33,723 nucleotides of DNA. It comes from Bacteroidales bacterium (lineage in GTDB: Bacteria > Bacteroidota > Bacteroidia > Bacteroidales > UBA932). Below the pieces are notes generated by a model, which was not told where the DNA came from, ran no database searches, and saw only the letters and a program-made list of their open reading frames with translations. Positions 7,498 through 16,204 of the stretch are shown one piece after another. The stretch spans positions 1 to 33,723 of the forward strand of contig JAGAAF010000050.1 in the NCBI GenBank assembly GCA_017615435.1, in the 5' to 3' direction. A program made the translations under genes and the position numbers. Position 1 is the stretch's first letter, and each line of letters begins with the position of its first letter.

Positions 7498-9627
7498 TTA
7501 ATCGGTCCAGACGGAAAGGTATTTTTGCAGGGCCCACATCTCATCCCTGTATCTGGCGGCGTTGGTAAAATCGAGTTCCGCGGCTGCTTTGTGCATGAGC
7601 TCGCGGTCGGTCTCGATGAGTTTTTCTATCTGCTCGCGCGACATGGAGCGTATGACCGGGTCCTGAAGTACGGCGGCGAGGTCGGCGCGGACACGACCGT
7701 CTTTGAACGCTTCGCCTTCGGCTCGCAGGGAGTCGTGTCCCAGGCCGACCGAGATCTTGCCTTTGCCCAGATCCGAGGGATTTGGGATGTAACGCGGATC
7801 GTCGTAGGAGTTCGCCGCGCTTACCCGGCCCGTCAGTTCGCTGGCCAGCACGTTATGCTTGGTCTCGATCTGCTCCGGAGTGATATGGTGGAGTTTGTTG
7901 TATTCAATCTGCTTGGTGCGCCTGCGGTTGGTCTCGCGTATGGTGTCTTCCATCGAAGGCGTCACCTTGTCCGCATACATAATCACCAGACCGTTGACAT
8001 TACGCGCCGCGCGACCGGCCGTCTGGGTAAGTGAACGGGCAGTCCTCAAAAATCCCTCCTTGTCCGCGTCCAAAATAGCGACTAGCGACACGGCGGGAAT
8101 ATCCAGTCCTTCGCGCAGCAGGTTCACGCCTATCAGGGCGTCGAACAGTCCGTTCTTGAAATCTTCGATGATGGTCACACGTTCGGCGGTGTCCACGTCG
8201 GAATGGATATAGCGGCAGCGTATGCCTATACGGCGCATATAGTCGTCCAGTTCCTCCGCCATACGCTTTGTGAGGGTGGTCACCAGCGTTCGTTCGTCGC
8301 GCTCGGCCCGCTTCCGCACTTCTTCCACCAGGTCGTCCACCTGGTTTTCCGTGGGCCGGACTTCCACGGGCGGGTCCAGCAGACCGGTAGGACGCACGAC
8401 CTGCTCCACCACCAACCCTTCGCTCTTCTCGAGCTCGTACTCGGCCGGGGTGGCGCTGACATAGACCTTCTGCCCCGTGATCTCCTCGAACTCGGGGAAA
8501 GTCAGCGGGCGGTTGTCGGCGGCGGCGGGGAGACGGAAGCCGTATTCGATAAGCACCGACTTCCGGCTATGGTCGCCGCCGTACATTGCGTGGACCTGCG
8601 GAAGGGTGACGTGCGATTCATCCACGAAGGTTATGAAATCCTTCGGGAAGTAGTCCAGGAGGCAGAACGGTCTCTGTCCGGCTTTACGGCCGTCGAAGTA
8701 GCGGCTGTAGTTTTCGATTCCGGGGCAGTAGCCGAGCTCTTTGAGCATCTCTATGTCGTTCTCCACCCTCTGCTGGATGCGTTTAGCCTCTAGCATACGG
8801 TCGTTGCGCTCGAACCACAAGATCTGTTCATACAAATCATCCCTGATATGCCCGATTGCAGCCTCCGCACGCTCCTTGGTGGTGACGAAGTTGTTCGCAG
8901 GGTAGATGTTGACCTCGCTGACATCCTCCAGCTTCGCTCCCGTTAGCGGATCGATCACCGACAGGCTATCCACCTCGTCGCCGAAGAACTCTATGCGGAC
9001 GGCGTTGTCAGCTCCGCTGAGGAACACGTCCACGGTGTCGCCTTTAGTGCGGAAAGAACCGCGGGTGAATTCGCCTTCCGTGCGCACATAGAGCGCGTCC
9101 ACCAGTTTGTAGAGCAAGCCCGTCAGCGAACGCTGCTCGCCCCTGCGCACGGTCACCGTCTGCTCGTGGAAATCGTCCGGATTGCCTATGCCGTAGAGAC
9201 AGCTCACCGAACTGATCACAATCACGTCGCGTCTGCCGCTGAGCAGCGCCGAGGCTGCGGATAGCCTGAGCTTTTCGATCTGGTCGTTGATGGACAGATC
9301 CTTCTCGATGTAGGTGTCCGTGTTGGGCAGGTAAGCTTCGGGCTGGTAGTAATCGTAGTATGAAACGAAATACTCGACGGCGTTGGTGGGGAAGAACGAC
9401 TTGAATTCGCCGTAGAGCTGGGCGGCGAGGGTTTTGTTATGGCTTAGGATCAGGGCGGGCCGCTGGAGCTGCTCGATAACGTTCGCCATAGTGAAGGTCT
9501 TGCCCGATCCGGTGACACCCAGAAGGGTGACATCGCTCACACCGCTGCGGAGGGCATCCACGAGCTGGGCGATGGCCTCAGGCTGATCGCCCGAGGGTTT
9601 GTATTCCGACTCAAGTTTGAACTTCAT
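7498..9627 (-). CDS. uvrB: UvrABC excinuclease subunit B
   Basis: 709 residues. UvrB is the helicase-like damage verification subunit of nucleotide excision repair, partnering UvrA and UvrC. Visible are Walker A GVTGSGKT (37-44), the DNA-clamping beta-hairpin region [11 protein letters not shown] (89-99), the DESH motif of domain 1, the C-terminal helicase motifs ([19 protein letters not shown]) and a UVR domain near the C-terminus ([14 protein letters not shown]...AARYRDEM) that binds UvrC. The ATG at 9627 lies 4 nt after a TATCTTTG box, so the mRNA is probably leaderless. It diverges from apt across a 29-bp gap. Confidence 0.97.
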   Translation of the reverse strand: MKFKLESEYKPSGDQPEAIAQLVDALRSGVSDVTLLGVTGSGKTFTMANVIEQLQRPALILSHNKTLAAQLYGEFKSFFPTNAVEYFVSYYDYYQPEAYLPNTDTYIEKDLSINDQIEKLRLSAASALLSGRRDVIVISSVSCLYGIGNPDDFHEQTVTVRRGEQRSLTGLLYKLVDALYVRTEGEFTRGSFRTKGDTVDVFLSGADNAVRIEFFGDEVDSLSVIDPLTGAKLEDVSEVNIYPANNFVTTKERAEAAIGHIRDDLYEQILWFERNDRMLEAKRIQQRVENDIEMLKELGYCPGIENYSRYFDGRKAGQRPFCLLDYFPKDFITFVDESHVTLPQVHAMYGGDHSRKSVLIEYGFRLPAAADNRPLTFPEFEEITGQKVYVSATPAEYELEKSEGLVVEQVVRPTGLLDPPVEVRPTENQVDDLVEEVRKRAERDERTLVTTLTKRMAEELDDYMRRIGIRCRYIHSDVDTAERVTIIEDFKNGLFDALIGVNLLREGLDIPAVSLVAILDADKEGFLRTARSLTQTAGRAARNVNGLVIMYADKVTPSMEDTIRETNRRRTKQIEYNKLHHITPEQIETKHNVLASELTGRVSAANSYDDPRYIPNPSDLGKGKISVGLGHDSLRAEGEAFKDGRVRADLAAVLQDPVIRSMSREQIEKLIETDRELMHKAAAELDFTNAARYRDEMWALQKYLSVWTD

Positions 9628-9631
9628 ACTT

Positions 9632-9652
9632 CAAAGATAATTATTATCTTTG
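9632..9652. promoter_or_regulatory. Palindromic bidirectional promoter of uvrB and apt
   Basis: CAAAGATAAT-T-ATTATCTTTG is a perfect 10+1+10 palindrome. Its outer 8 bases are TAnnTTTG boxes (TATCTTTG) facing away from each other. Each box ends 4 nt from a start codon: uvrB at 9627 (minus) and apt at 9657 (plus). No good -33 TTTG was found at the standard spacing on either side, because those positions fall within coding sequence. Confidence 0.6.
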
Positions 9653-9656
9653 TTAT

Positions 9657-10190
9657 ATGACTACAGAAGAATTGCTCGCGAATGTCCGCGTAATCGAGGA
9701 CTTCCCAATCAAAGGCATCCATTTTCAGGACGTTACAACCCTTTTCGCCAACCCTGAGTGTCTCAAGGAAATCACTGACCGTTTTGTCAAGATTTACAAA
9801 GACAAAGGTATCACGAAGGTGGTAGGACTCGAGGCGCGCGGCTTCGTGCTTGGCGCCATACTCGCAGAAAAGCTGGGCGCCGGCTTCGTCCCCGCCCGCA
9901 AGAAGGGCAAACTACCCGGCGACACAATCAGCGAAGCTTACAATCTCGAGTACGGTTTCGACACAATAGAGATCCACGTCGGAGCTATCACCCCTGACGA
10001 TGTGGTCCTGGTCCACGACGACCTCCTCGCTACGGGCGGTACCCTCGCAGCGGCAGTGCATCTGGTAGAGAAATTCAATCCGAAGAAGATTTACACAAGC
10101 ACCATCATCGACCTCACGGCCTGCCCCAGAAGGGCATCCTTCCCCAAGGACCTCGAGATCGAGTCCCTTCTTAAGATAGACGTAGCTTAA
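9657..10190 (+). CDS. apt: Adenine phosphoribosyltransferase
   Basis: 177 residues, the normal length. It salvages adenine: adenine plus PRPP gives AMP plus pyrophosphate. The PRPP-binding loop VVLVHDDLLATGGT (116-129) is intact. Family features also include FPIKGIHFQDVTTLF near the N-terminus and VVGLEARGFVLGAILA, followed by the flexible RKKGKLPG loop. Its TAA and the TAA of the stringent-response gene on the other strand overlap in the shared TTAA at 10187-10190. Confidence 0.96.
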   Translation: MTTEELLANVRVIEDFPIKGIHFQDVTTLFANPECLKEITDRFVKIYKDKGITKVVGLEARGFVLGAILAEKLGAGFVPARKKGKLPGDTISEAYNLEYGFDTIEIHVGAITPDDVVLVHDDLLATGGTLAAAVHLVEKFNPKKIYTSTIIDLTACPRRASFPKDLEIESLLKIDVA

Positions 10191-12268
10191 GAGCGGCGCA
10201 CTCGCAGAACGTGCTTCACGCGCCCGATAAGGGAGATAACCTTGTCGAGCTCCGAGTTCGACGGAACAAGCAGCTTGATGACGATTTCATCGTCGCCGGT
10301 GCGGGCGTTGGAATTCACCACGAACGAACGCATCGACACCCTGAACTGCGCGATTATGTCCATAATCGAGCTCATCACTGTGCGGTCGGGCTCAGCGGTC
10401 ACGGACAGCGTGGCGAGGAACTCGCCCGTGCTCTGGGTCTCCTGCCAGACCACCCTCTGAATCCTGTAAGGATAGCGTTCGAGCAGACGAGCCGCGTTGG
10501 GGCAGGAAATGCGGTGGATCTTGATGCCTTCACCCCTTGTTACGAATCCGAAAACGTCGTCTCCGAACACCGGGTTGCAGCAACGGGCCATCTTGTACTG
10601 CAGGCCCTTCACATCCTTTGCGTTCAGAACGAGGATGTCGTCGCCCGAGCCTGTGAAGACGGATTTCTTGGCGGTGGTCTGATCTTCCGAGACGGTTTCG
10701 GTCTTCTGTCCCTGGCTCAGGATATACTCCTTGACTTCGTTGACATCGATATGACCCTCAGCAATGGCGGCATACATCGCGATGAGTCCGTCGTAGTCGT
10801 GCTTCTTGCAGAACTCGTTCTGCTGCTCCACGGTAAACTCCAGTTTCCAGTTCTTCAGGCGCCTCTCCGTGAGTTCGCGCCCGTCCGCCGCCAGTTTCCG
10901 CTGGGCTTCGTCCAGCTGCTGGCGTATCTTCGTGCGCGCCTTGGAAGTAACCACCCAGTTCAGCCAGTCTGACGACGGCTTCTGGTTCTTGGAGGTCAGC
11001 ACTTCCACCACATCGCCGGTCTTCAACTTTTCCCTGATGCTGACGGCCTTCCCGCCTATGCGCGCGCCGGTGCAGCGGCAGCCTATGTTGGTGTGGATGT
11101 TGAAGGCGAAATCGAGCACGGTGCTGCCGGCCTTGAGGATGCGCAGCTCGCCGGTGGGAGTGAAGACGAATATCTCGTCCGTCGGCGCCATAGGCTGGTC
11201 TTCAGGCTTCGCTTCGGTGGGATGCTCGAGCGCGTAGCGCACGGAAGTCAGCCATTTGTCGAGCGTCTGCTCGCCCTTGATTCCTTTGTAGGACCAGTGC
11301 GAAGCGAGCCCGCTCTCGGCAGTTTCGTCCATACGGGTGGTGCGGATCTGCACTTCGATATAGTGGCCCTTAGAATTCTTGACGGTGATGTGGAGCGATT
11401 CGTAGCCGTTCGGCTTCGGATTGGTAAGCCAGTCGCGCAGACGTTTGGTGTCCGGCTCGTACTCTTCGGTAACGTAGGAATAGACCTTCCAGCAGAGATC
11501 CTGCTCGAGTTTGCGGTCAGGTTCGCAATCGATTATGAAACGGATTGCGAACACGTCGAAAACGCCCTCGAAAGGCACCTTCTGCACCTGCATCTTGCGG
11601 AAAATGCTATAGGCGGTCTTGGTGCGTATCTTCAGCTTGTACTTGATGCCGGCTTTGTCGATTTTCTCCTTCAGCGGCTCGATGAACTCTTTCATCAGGC
11701 GTTCACGCTGAGGTGCGGTGGCGGCAAGTTTGTTCTTGATGGCCCTATACTGCTCAGGTTCGGAGAACTTGAAGTAGATGTCCTCCAGCTCGCTCTTGAT
11801 GTTGTACAGGCCCAGCTGGTGAGCCAGCGGGATGTAGAGCATCAAGGTCTCGAGCTGCTTCTGCTCGCGCGAACTCTTGGGGAATATGCTGAGGTTGCGC
11901 ATAACCTCGAGGCGGTCGGCTATCTTGATGACCGTCACGCGGGGATCGGCGCTGTACTGGACTATGAGTTTTTTGTAGTTCTCAGCCTCCAGGCGGGTGT
12001 CCTTGGGCTTGATGGTGCTGATCTTGTTCAGACCGTCCACGAGAGTGAGCACGTCCTTCGGAAATGCCGACAGATCCACCTCGGGATGCATACGAGTCGC
12101 TTCGTGGAGATACACGGCCGCGATGCATTCCTCGGGCAGACCGATCTCATCGCGGACTATCGCCGCGACTCCGTCGGGATGTGCGATGAACGGCTCGCCG
12201 TTGTGGCGTACTTCACCGCTGAGGGTTTGCAACGCGACTTCGCGCGCTCTGATGACAAGATCTTCCAT
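10187..12268 (-). CDS. RelA/SpoT homologue, hydrolase site degenerate
   Basis: 693 residues with all domains of a long RSH protein: N-terminal HD-type hydrolase (about 1-150), (p)ppGpp synthetase (about 180-330, with SIFRKM, NGYESLH and EVQIRT...SHWSYKG), TGS (IFVFTPTGELRIL), a zinc-finger-like CC segment (MARCCNPVFGDD) and a C-terminal ACT domain. The synthetase motifs look intact. The hydrolase motifs do not: H30 and D118 remain, but HD is H55-E56, the conserved Glu-Asp after it is R59-M60, and the Asn expected four residues after D118 is Val122. By the known chemistry of the family this predicts a synthetase-only, RelA-like enzyme. It shares a TAATG stop-start overlap with mltG upstream. 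I leave the symbol blank because relA and spoT imply opposite activities. Confidence 0.9.
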   Translation of the reverse strand: MEDLVIRAREVALQTLSGEVRHNGEPFIAHPDGVAAIVRDEIGLPEECIAAVYLHEATRMHPEVDLSAFPKDVLTLVDGLNKISTIKPKDTRLEAENYKKLIVQYSADPRVTVIKIADRLEVMRNLSIFPKSSREQKQLETLMLYIPLAHQLGLYNIKSELEDIYFKFSEPEQYRAIKNKLAATAPQRERLMKEFIEPLKEKIDKAGIKYKLKIRTKTAYSIFRKMQVQKVPFEGVFDVFAIRFIIDCEPDRKLEQDLCWKVYSYVTEEYEPDTKRLRDWLTNPKPNGYESLHITVKNSKGHYIEVQIRTTRMDETAESGLASHWSYKGIKGEQTLDKWLTSVRYALEHPTEAKPEDQPMAPTDEIFVFTPTGELRILKAGSTVLDFAFNIHTNIGCRCTGARIGGKAVSIREKLKTGDVVEVLTSKNQKPSSDWLNWVVTSKARTKIRQQLDEAQRKLAADGRELTERRLKNWKLEFTVEQQNEFCKKHDYDGLIAMYAAIAEGHIDVNEVKEYILSQGQKTETVSEDQTTAKKSVFTGSGDDILVLNAKDVKGLQYKMARCCNPVFGDDVFGFVTRGEGIKIHRISCPNAARLLERYPYRIQRVVWQETQSTGEFLATLSVTAEPDRTVMSSIMDIIAQFRVSMRSFVVNSNARTGDDEIVIKLLVPSNSELDKVISLIGRVKHVLRVRRS

Positions 12269-13311
12269 TATTTTTGGTTAAGGGCGTCCAACGCTTTCTG
12301 ATAAGCGTGGGCCTTCTTCTGGTGTTCCGAGTAAGTCTTCGAGAAGACATTGGTGCCGTCGAACGCTGTCGACGCGCAAAAGTAGAGATAACCGGACTCC
12401 GTGTCTGCGTTGAGAACTGCTTCAAGTGCAGCCTTGCTCGGGAAGCAGATGGGTCCCGGAGGCAGGCCGGAGTGCGTATAAGTGTTGTAAGGTGAATTCA
12501 CCTTCAGGTGCTTCTGGAGTATCCTCTTGGGCTTGAAATCGAAGCAATACGCCACAGTCGGGCAGGCCTGGAGCCTCATACCCTTGCGATAGCGGTTGAT
12601 GTACACGCCCGCGAGCTTGGTGTACTCGGGGATGTGGTTCGATTCGCACGCCACTATGGAGGCGAGTATGCTAACCTGAGCGGGCGTGAGTTTCAGCGCT
12701 TTTGCTTTCGCCTTACGGTCGTCGTTCCAGAACTTGTCGTGCTCTTTCTTGAACAGGGTGAAGATATCCGTGAGGGTGGCGTCCCAGTAAATCTCGTAGG
12801 TATCCGGAAGGATCATCGAGTAGACGCTGGTGGGGGTAAAGCCGAACTTGCGGAGGAAAACATCGTCGTTCAGCGCTTTCGCCACATCCGCCGAATCGAC
12901 TCTCATCTGGCGGCCTATGGATGCGGCCAGCTCTCCCTTCAAGCGCAGACCCGCGCCTATGGTCAGCCTGATGGGGGTCTGCCAACTGTTGTTCAGCATA
13001 CGCGCCACATACACGCAGGAGTAGCCGGACTTGATGCGATAATGGCCCGGGGTGATGTAGCGCGCTACCTCCTTCTGGCGGAACACCTCGCGCAGCGCCT
13101 GCTCCCAGCGTATGCCGGTCTGCGACTTGATCTGCTCGATCACGTCATCGGGGGTAGTGCCGGCACCCACGAAGACCTCCGCATCGCCGTAGAAGGCGGG
13201 CAGACGGTTATTGCGCAGCCATCCCCACGCCTGCAGTGCACCGAAAAAGGCGACGGCAAGCAGGGCAATGCCGACAATACGCCATAGGCCGGAAGGTTTC
13301 TTCTTTTTCAT
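12268..13311 (-). CDS. mltG: Endolytic murein transglycosylase MltG
   Basis: 347 residues. MltG cuts nascent peptidoglycan glycan strands at the cytoplasmic membrane and so sets chain ends. A basic start (KKKK) is followed by a single membrane helix (about 11-31), which anchors the protein with its catalytic domain outside. The YceG-like domain carries the catalytic glutamate E223 in IVACESNHIPEYTKLAGVY and the downstream MRLQACPTVAY block. It lies 9 nt after the GH73 gene and overlaps the RSH start by one base, making a cell-wall plus stringent-response cotranscribed group. Confidence 0.92.
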   Translation of the reverse strand: MKKKKPSGLWRIVGIALLAVAFFGALQAWGWLRNNRLPAFYGDAEVFVGAGTTPDDVIEQIKSQTGIRWEQALREVFRQKEVARYITPGHYRIKSGYSCVYVARMLNNSWQTPIRLTIGAGLRLKGELAASIGRQMRVDSADVAKALNDDVFLRKFGFTPTSVYSMILPDTYEIYWDATLTDIFTLFKKEHDKFWNDDRKAKAKALKLTPAQVSILASIVACESNHIPEYTKLAGVYINRYRKGMRLQACPTVAYCFDFKPKRILQKHLKVNSPYNTYTHSGLPPGPICFPSKAALEAVLNADTESGYLYFCASTAFDGTNVFSKTYSEHQKKAHAYQKALDALNQK

Positions 13312-13320
13312 CGCGGGGGG

Positions 13321-14262
13321 TTATCTGAGCCTGAGTTCCTGCTCCATCACGAGGGGAACGCCCTTCTTGAGTTTGTTGCGTTTCTCGATGCTGCGCATCC
13401 GGACGGCGAAGCGCTGGCTGATTTCACGCAGCGACTCTCCGTCTTCGCTTACGATGTACTTGTCCAGGCCCTTTGCGGCCTTGGATTTCTTCGCCTGGAT
13501 GTAGACGATAGTGCCCGGCAGAAGTTCTTCCGCTTCCTTCAGGTCGTTGAAACGCAGTATCTCGCGGGGAAAGAGATCGTAAATGAGTGCGATGGAGTCG
13601 TAGGTGTCTCCGGCCACGGAGTAAATACACGCCACACCGTTCTTCTGGTAAATGGTGCGCTCGAGCGAGAAGCGGAACTGCTCATCGTAGGACGCAGGCA
13701 TAATGACCGCTTTCTCGAGCTGTTCGGGCGACTCCACCTTAACCACTGCGCCCTTGTCGAACCTCGTCAGGTCGTATTCCTCGATGAGGGTGATGAGCTT
13801 GGTGGCATAGTTCGGATCGGTGGCGTAGCCGGCCTTCTTGAGACCGTAGCACCAGCCTTTGTAGTCAGTAAGTTCCAGGTCGAAGAGGAACTTGTAACGG
13901 TCGTAGTAACGCAGGAAGTCGGAGTGATCGCGGAACGAGTCTTCGTCTTTCGCATACGAGCGGAAGCACTCCTGAGGCGCGTCGTCGTCGTGATAGACTT
14001 TGTCTCCTCTCCAGGCCTTGTGGCACTTTATTCCGAAGTGATTGTGGGCCTTGGTGGCGAGGGTCGAGCGGCCTGCACCGGACTCGAGCAGACCCTGCGC
14101 GAGGGTGATGGAGGCCGGCACGCCGGTGCGCTCCATTTCGGAGATGGCAAGGGCGGAATACTTATCTATGTAGGCCTTGCGCACGGCGACCATATCCACC
14201 GCGGCCACAGCTAAACCTGCGACTGACGCCGCAGTAATGAGAAGTATGAGGAGACGTTTCAT
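13321..14262 (-). CDS. Exported GH73 glucosaminidase with LysM repeats
   Basis: 313 residues. An N-terminal signal peptide (MKRLLILLITAASVAGLAVA) leads into a glucosaminidase domain that cleaves N-acetylglucosaminyl bonds in peptidoglycan. The catalytic glutamate is E60 in ITLAQGLLESGAGRS, followed by the family's HNHFGIKCH and W-G-D-K-V-Y blocks and AGYATDPNYATKLI. Two LysM-like peptidoglycan-binding repeats follow, at about 210-265 (YSVAGDTYDSIALIY) and 270-313 (YIVSEDGESLREISQRFAV). The second is shortened at the very C-terminus. It sits between htpG (16 nt upstream) and mltG (9 nt downstream), so the two cell-wall enzymes probably act together in remodelling. Confidence 0.9.
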   Translation of the reverse strand: MKRLLILLITAASVAGLAVAAVDMVAVRKAYIDKYSALAISEMERTGVPASITLAQGLLESGAGRSTLATKAHNHFGIKCHKAWRGDKVYHDDDAPQECFRSYAKDEDSFRDHSDFLRYYDRYKFLFDLELTDYKGWCYGLKKAGYATDPNYATKLITLIEEYDLTRFDKGAVVKVESPEQLEKAVIMPASYDEQFRFSLERTIYQKNGVACIYSVAGDTYDSIALIYDLFPREILRFNDLKEAEELLPGTIVYIQAKKSKAAKGLDKYIVSEDGESLREISQRFAVRMRSIEKRNKLKKGVPLVMEQELRLR

Positions 14263-14278
14263 TTCGTCCGCTAAGATA

Positions 14279-16138
14279 CTACTTTTTCAGCAGTTCCGCG
14301 CTGCGGGCGATGAATTCAGCGAGAGCTTTGCCTGTGAGGAGACCGTTGGCTAGGAGGGCGAGATCAACTACCTGATGCAGAAGATCGCCGGTTCCTTCGC
14401 GGTCAGCCCAGATCTTCGCAATGACCGGGTTCTCCATATTCACCTTCACATCGTACATCTGAGGCATTGAGCCGTAGAAGTTCATACCTCCGCCGATAGA
14501 TGACATCTCGCGGTAACGGCGCATAAACTCGTTCTGGGTGATGAGCACAGGCTCGCCATCCTCTCCGAGATTCGCCGCCTCGATAGTCCACTCCGGTCCC
14601 TCGGGAAGCGCGGCCTTGAAGAGCTCGGACAGAGCTTTGCTGTCGTCCTCGCTCATAGTCGGCTTCACCTCGTCTTCCTTGGGGATAAGGCGTGAGGCGG
14701 AGTCGGAGTCCACACGTGCGCAGCGGACGTCCTTAACCTTCTGCTCGAGGAGGTTCACGAAGTGGGAGTCAAGCTCGCAGTCCATCAGAAGGACGTTGTA
14801 GCCCAGCCCCTTCGCCGCCTCAATCGCGGAGTACTGCTTTTCGGGATCCGTCGCATAGAGGAACACGACCTTCTTGTCCTTGTCGGTCTGCTGCTCCTCC
14901 ACCGCCTTGCGGTATTCGTCGAAGCTGTAGTATTTGCCGTCCACGTCTTTCAGTAGCGCAAATTCGACGGCTCTCTCGCAGAACTTTTCGTCGGAGAGCA
15001 TTCCGTACTCGATGAAGAGTTTGATGTTGTCCCACTTTTCTTCGAGAGTTTCACGCTGCTCCTTGAATATCTGCTCGAGCCTGTCGGCAACTTTCTTGGT
15101 GATGTAGGTGCTGATTTTCTTTACGTTTGCGTCTGACTGGAGATAGCTGCGGCTGACGTTCAGGGGGATGTCCGGAGAGTCGATCACGCCGTGAAGCAGG
15201 GTAAGGAAATCAGGCACTATGTTGTCCACGTGGTCCGTGACGAACATCTGGTTGCAGTAGAGCTGGATCTTGTTCTTGTCGATAGCCATCCTTTCCTTGA
15301 TCTTCGGGAAATAGAGCACTCCCGTGAGGGTGAAGGGATAGTCCACGTTGAGGTGGATATAGAACATAGGATTTTCCTCCATCGGATACAACGCGTGGTA
15401 GAAGTTGAGGTAGTCCTCGTCCTTCAGGTCGGCCGGCGCCTTGGTCCAGATGGGCTCGACGCTGTTGATGACGTTGTCCTCGTCAGTCTCCACACTCTTT
15501 CCGTCTTTCCACTCGGTCTTCTTGCCGAATACGACGGGAACGGGCATAAACTTGCAGTATTTGTGCAGCAGACCTTCGATGCGGCCTTTCGCTGCGAACT
15601 CCTCGCTGTCTCCGTCGAGATAGAGAGTGACGGTGGTTCCGCGCTCCGCGCGAACGCACTCGTGCATCTCGAACTCCGGCGAGCCGTCGCAGCTCCAGAA
15701 CACCGGCTTCGCGCCTTCCTGCCAGCTGAGGCTCTCGATGGTCACCTTCGATGACACCATAAAAGCGGAGTAGAATCCAAGGCCGAAGTGGCCAATGATT
15801 CCGCCTGCCTGATCCTTGTATTTCTCGAGGAATTCTCCTGCGGATGAGAATGCTATTTGATTGATATATTTGTCCACCTCTTCGGCGGTCATACCGATAC
15901 CGCGGTCGGTAATCTTGAGCGTCTTGCCTTTTTCGTCGAGTTCGACCTTCACTTTCAACTCCCCAAGTTCGCCGCTGAAAGTGCCGGTGCTGGCGAGAGT
16001 CTGCATCTTGCGTGTCGCATCCACTGCGTTCGCCACAAGTTCGCGCAGGAAGATTTCGTGGTCGCTGTAAAGAAACTGCTTGATAACCGGGAAGATGTTC
16101 TCGGTAGTCACTCCGATATGTCCTTTTGTCTTTTCCAT
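14279..16138 (-). CDS. htpG: Chaperone HtpG (bacterial Hsp90)
   Basis: 619 residues, close to the 624 of the E. coli protein. It is an ATP-dependent cytosolic chaperone. The GHKL ATPase motifs are clear: RELVANAVDA (usually RELISNASDA), DRGIGMT, and HFGLGFYSAFMV. The middle domain carries NVSRSYLQ, and a C-terminal dimerisation domain completes the protein. The ATG at 16138 is chosen over an in-frame upstream start at 16177 because it gives the standard MEKTKGHIGVTTENIFP start and the upstream codons lie in a terminator hairpin. The short upstream gap contains both that terminator and a palindrome. Confidence 0.96.
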   Translation of the reverse strand: MEKTKGHIGVTTENIFPVIKQFLYSDHEIFLRELVANAVDATRKMQTLASTGTFSGELGELKVKVELDEKGKTLKITDRGIGMTAEEVDKYINQIAFSSAGEFLEKYKDQAGGIIGHFGLGFYSAFMVSSKVTIESLSWQEGAKPVFWSCDGSPEFEMHECVRAERGTTVTLYLDGDSEEFAAKGRIEGLLHKYCKFMPVPVVFGKKTEWKDGKSVETDEDNVINSVEPIWTKAPADLKDEDYLNFYHALYPMEENPMFYIHLNVDYPFTLTGVLYFPKIKERMAIDKNKIQLYCNQMFVTDHVDNIVPDFLTLLHGVIDSPDIPLNVSRSYLQSDANVKKISTYITKKVADRLEQIFKEQRETLEEKWDNIKLFIEYGMLSDEKFCERAVEFALLKDVDGKYYSFDEYRKAVEEQQTDKDKKVVFLYATDPEKQYSAIEAAKGLGYNVLLMDCELDSHFVNLLEQKVKDVRCARVDSDSASRLIPKEDEVKPTMSEDDSKALSELFKAALPEGPEWTIEAANLGEDGEPVLITQNEFMRRYREMSSIGGGMNFYGSMPQMYDVKVNMENPVIAKIWADREGTGDLLHQVVDLALLANGLLTGKALAEFIARSAELLKK

Positions 16139-16141
16139 AAC

Positions 16142-16178
16142 AAAAAAATTGCGTCTTTCTGCGGAAGAAAAACGCAAT
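16142..16178 (-). terminator. Intrinsic terminator between acyl-CoA ligase and htpG
   Basis: On the minus strand ATTGCGT (16178-16172) pairs with ACGCAAT (16054 region of the arm, 16148-16154). A G-U wobble and five more pairs (UUUCU/AGAAA) continue the stem around a 5-nt loop, giving 13 pairs in all. Seven Ts follow (16148-16142). This is a textbook rho-independent shape. It ends only 3 nt before the htpG ATG, so it could also act as an attenuator or a temperature-sensitive structure for htpG. Confidence 0.7.
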
Positions 16179-16187
16179 CTTTATACC

Positions 16188-16204
16188 AGTGACAATTTGT
16201 CACT
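16188..16204. promoter_or_regulatory. Perfect 7-3-7 palindrome upstream of htpG
   Basis: AGTGACA-ATT-TGTCACT is a perfect inverted repeat overlapping the stop codon of the acyl-CoA ligase gene and lying 50 nt before the htpG start. Its size and symmetry fit a dimeric repressor operator. It is not the CIRCE element (TTAGCACTC-N9-GAGTGCTAA). Confidence 0.35.
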
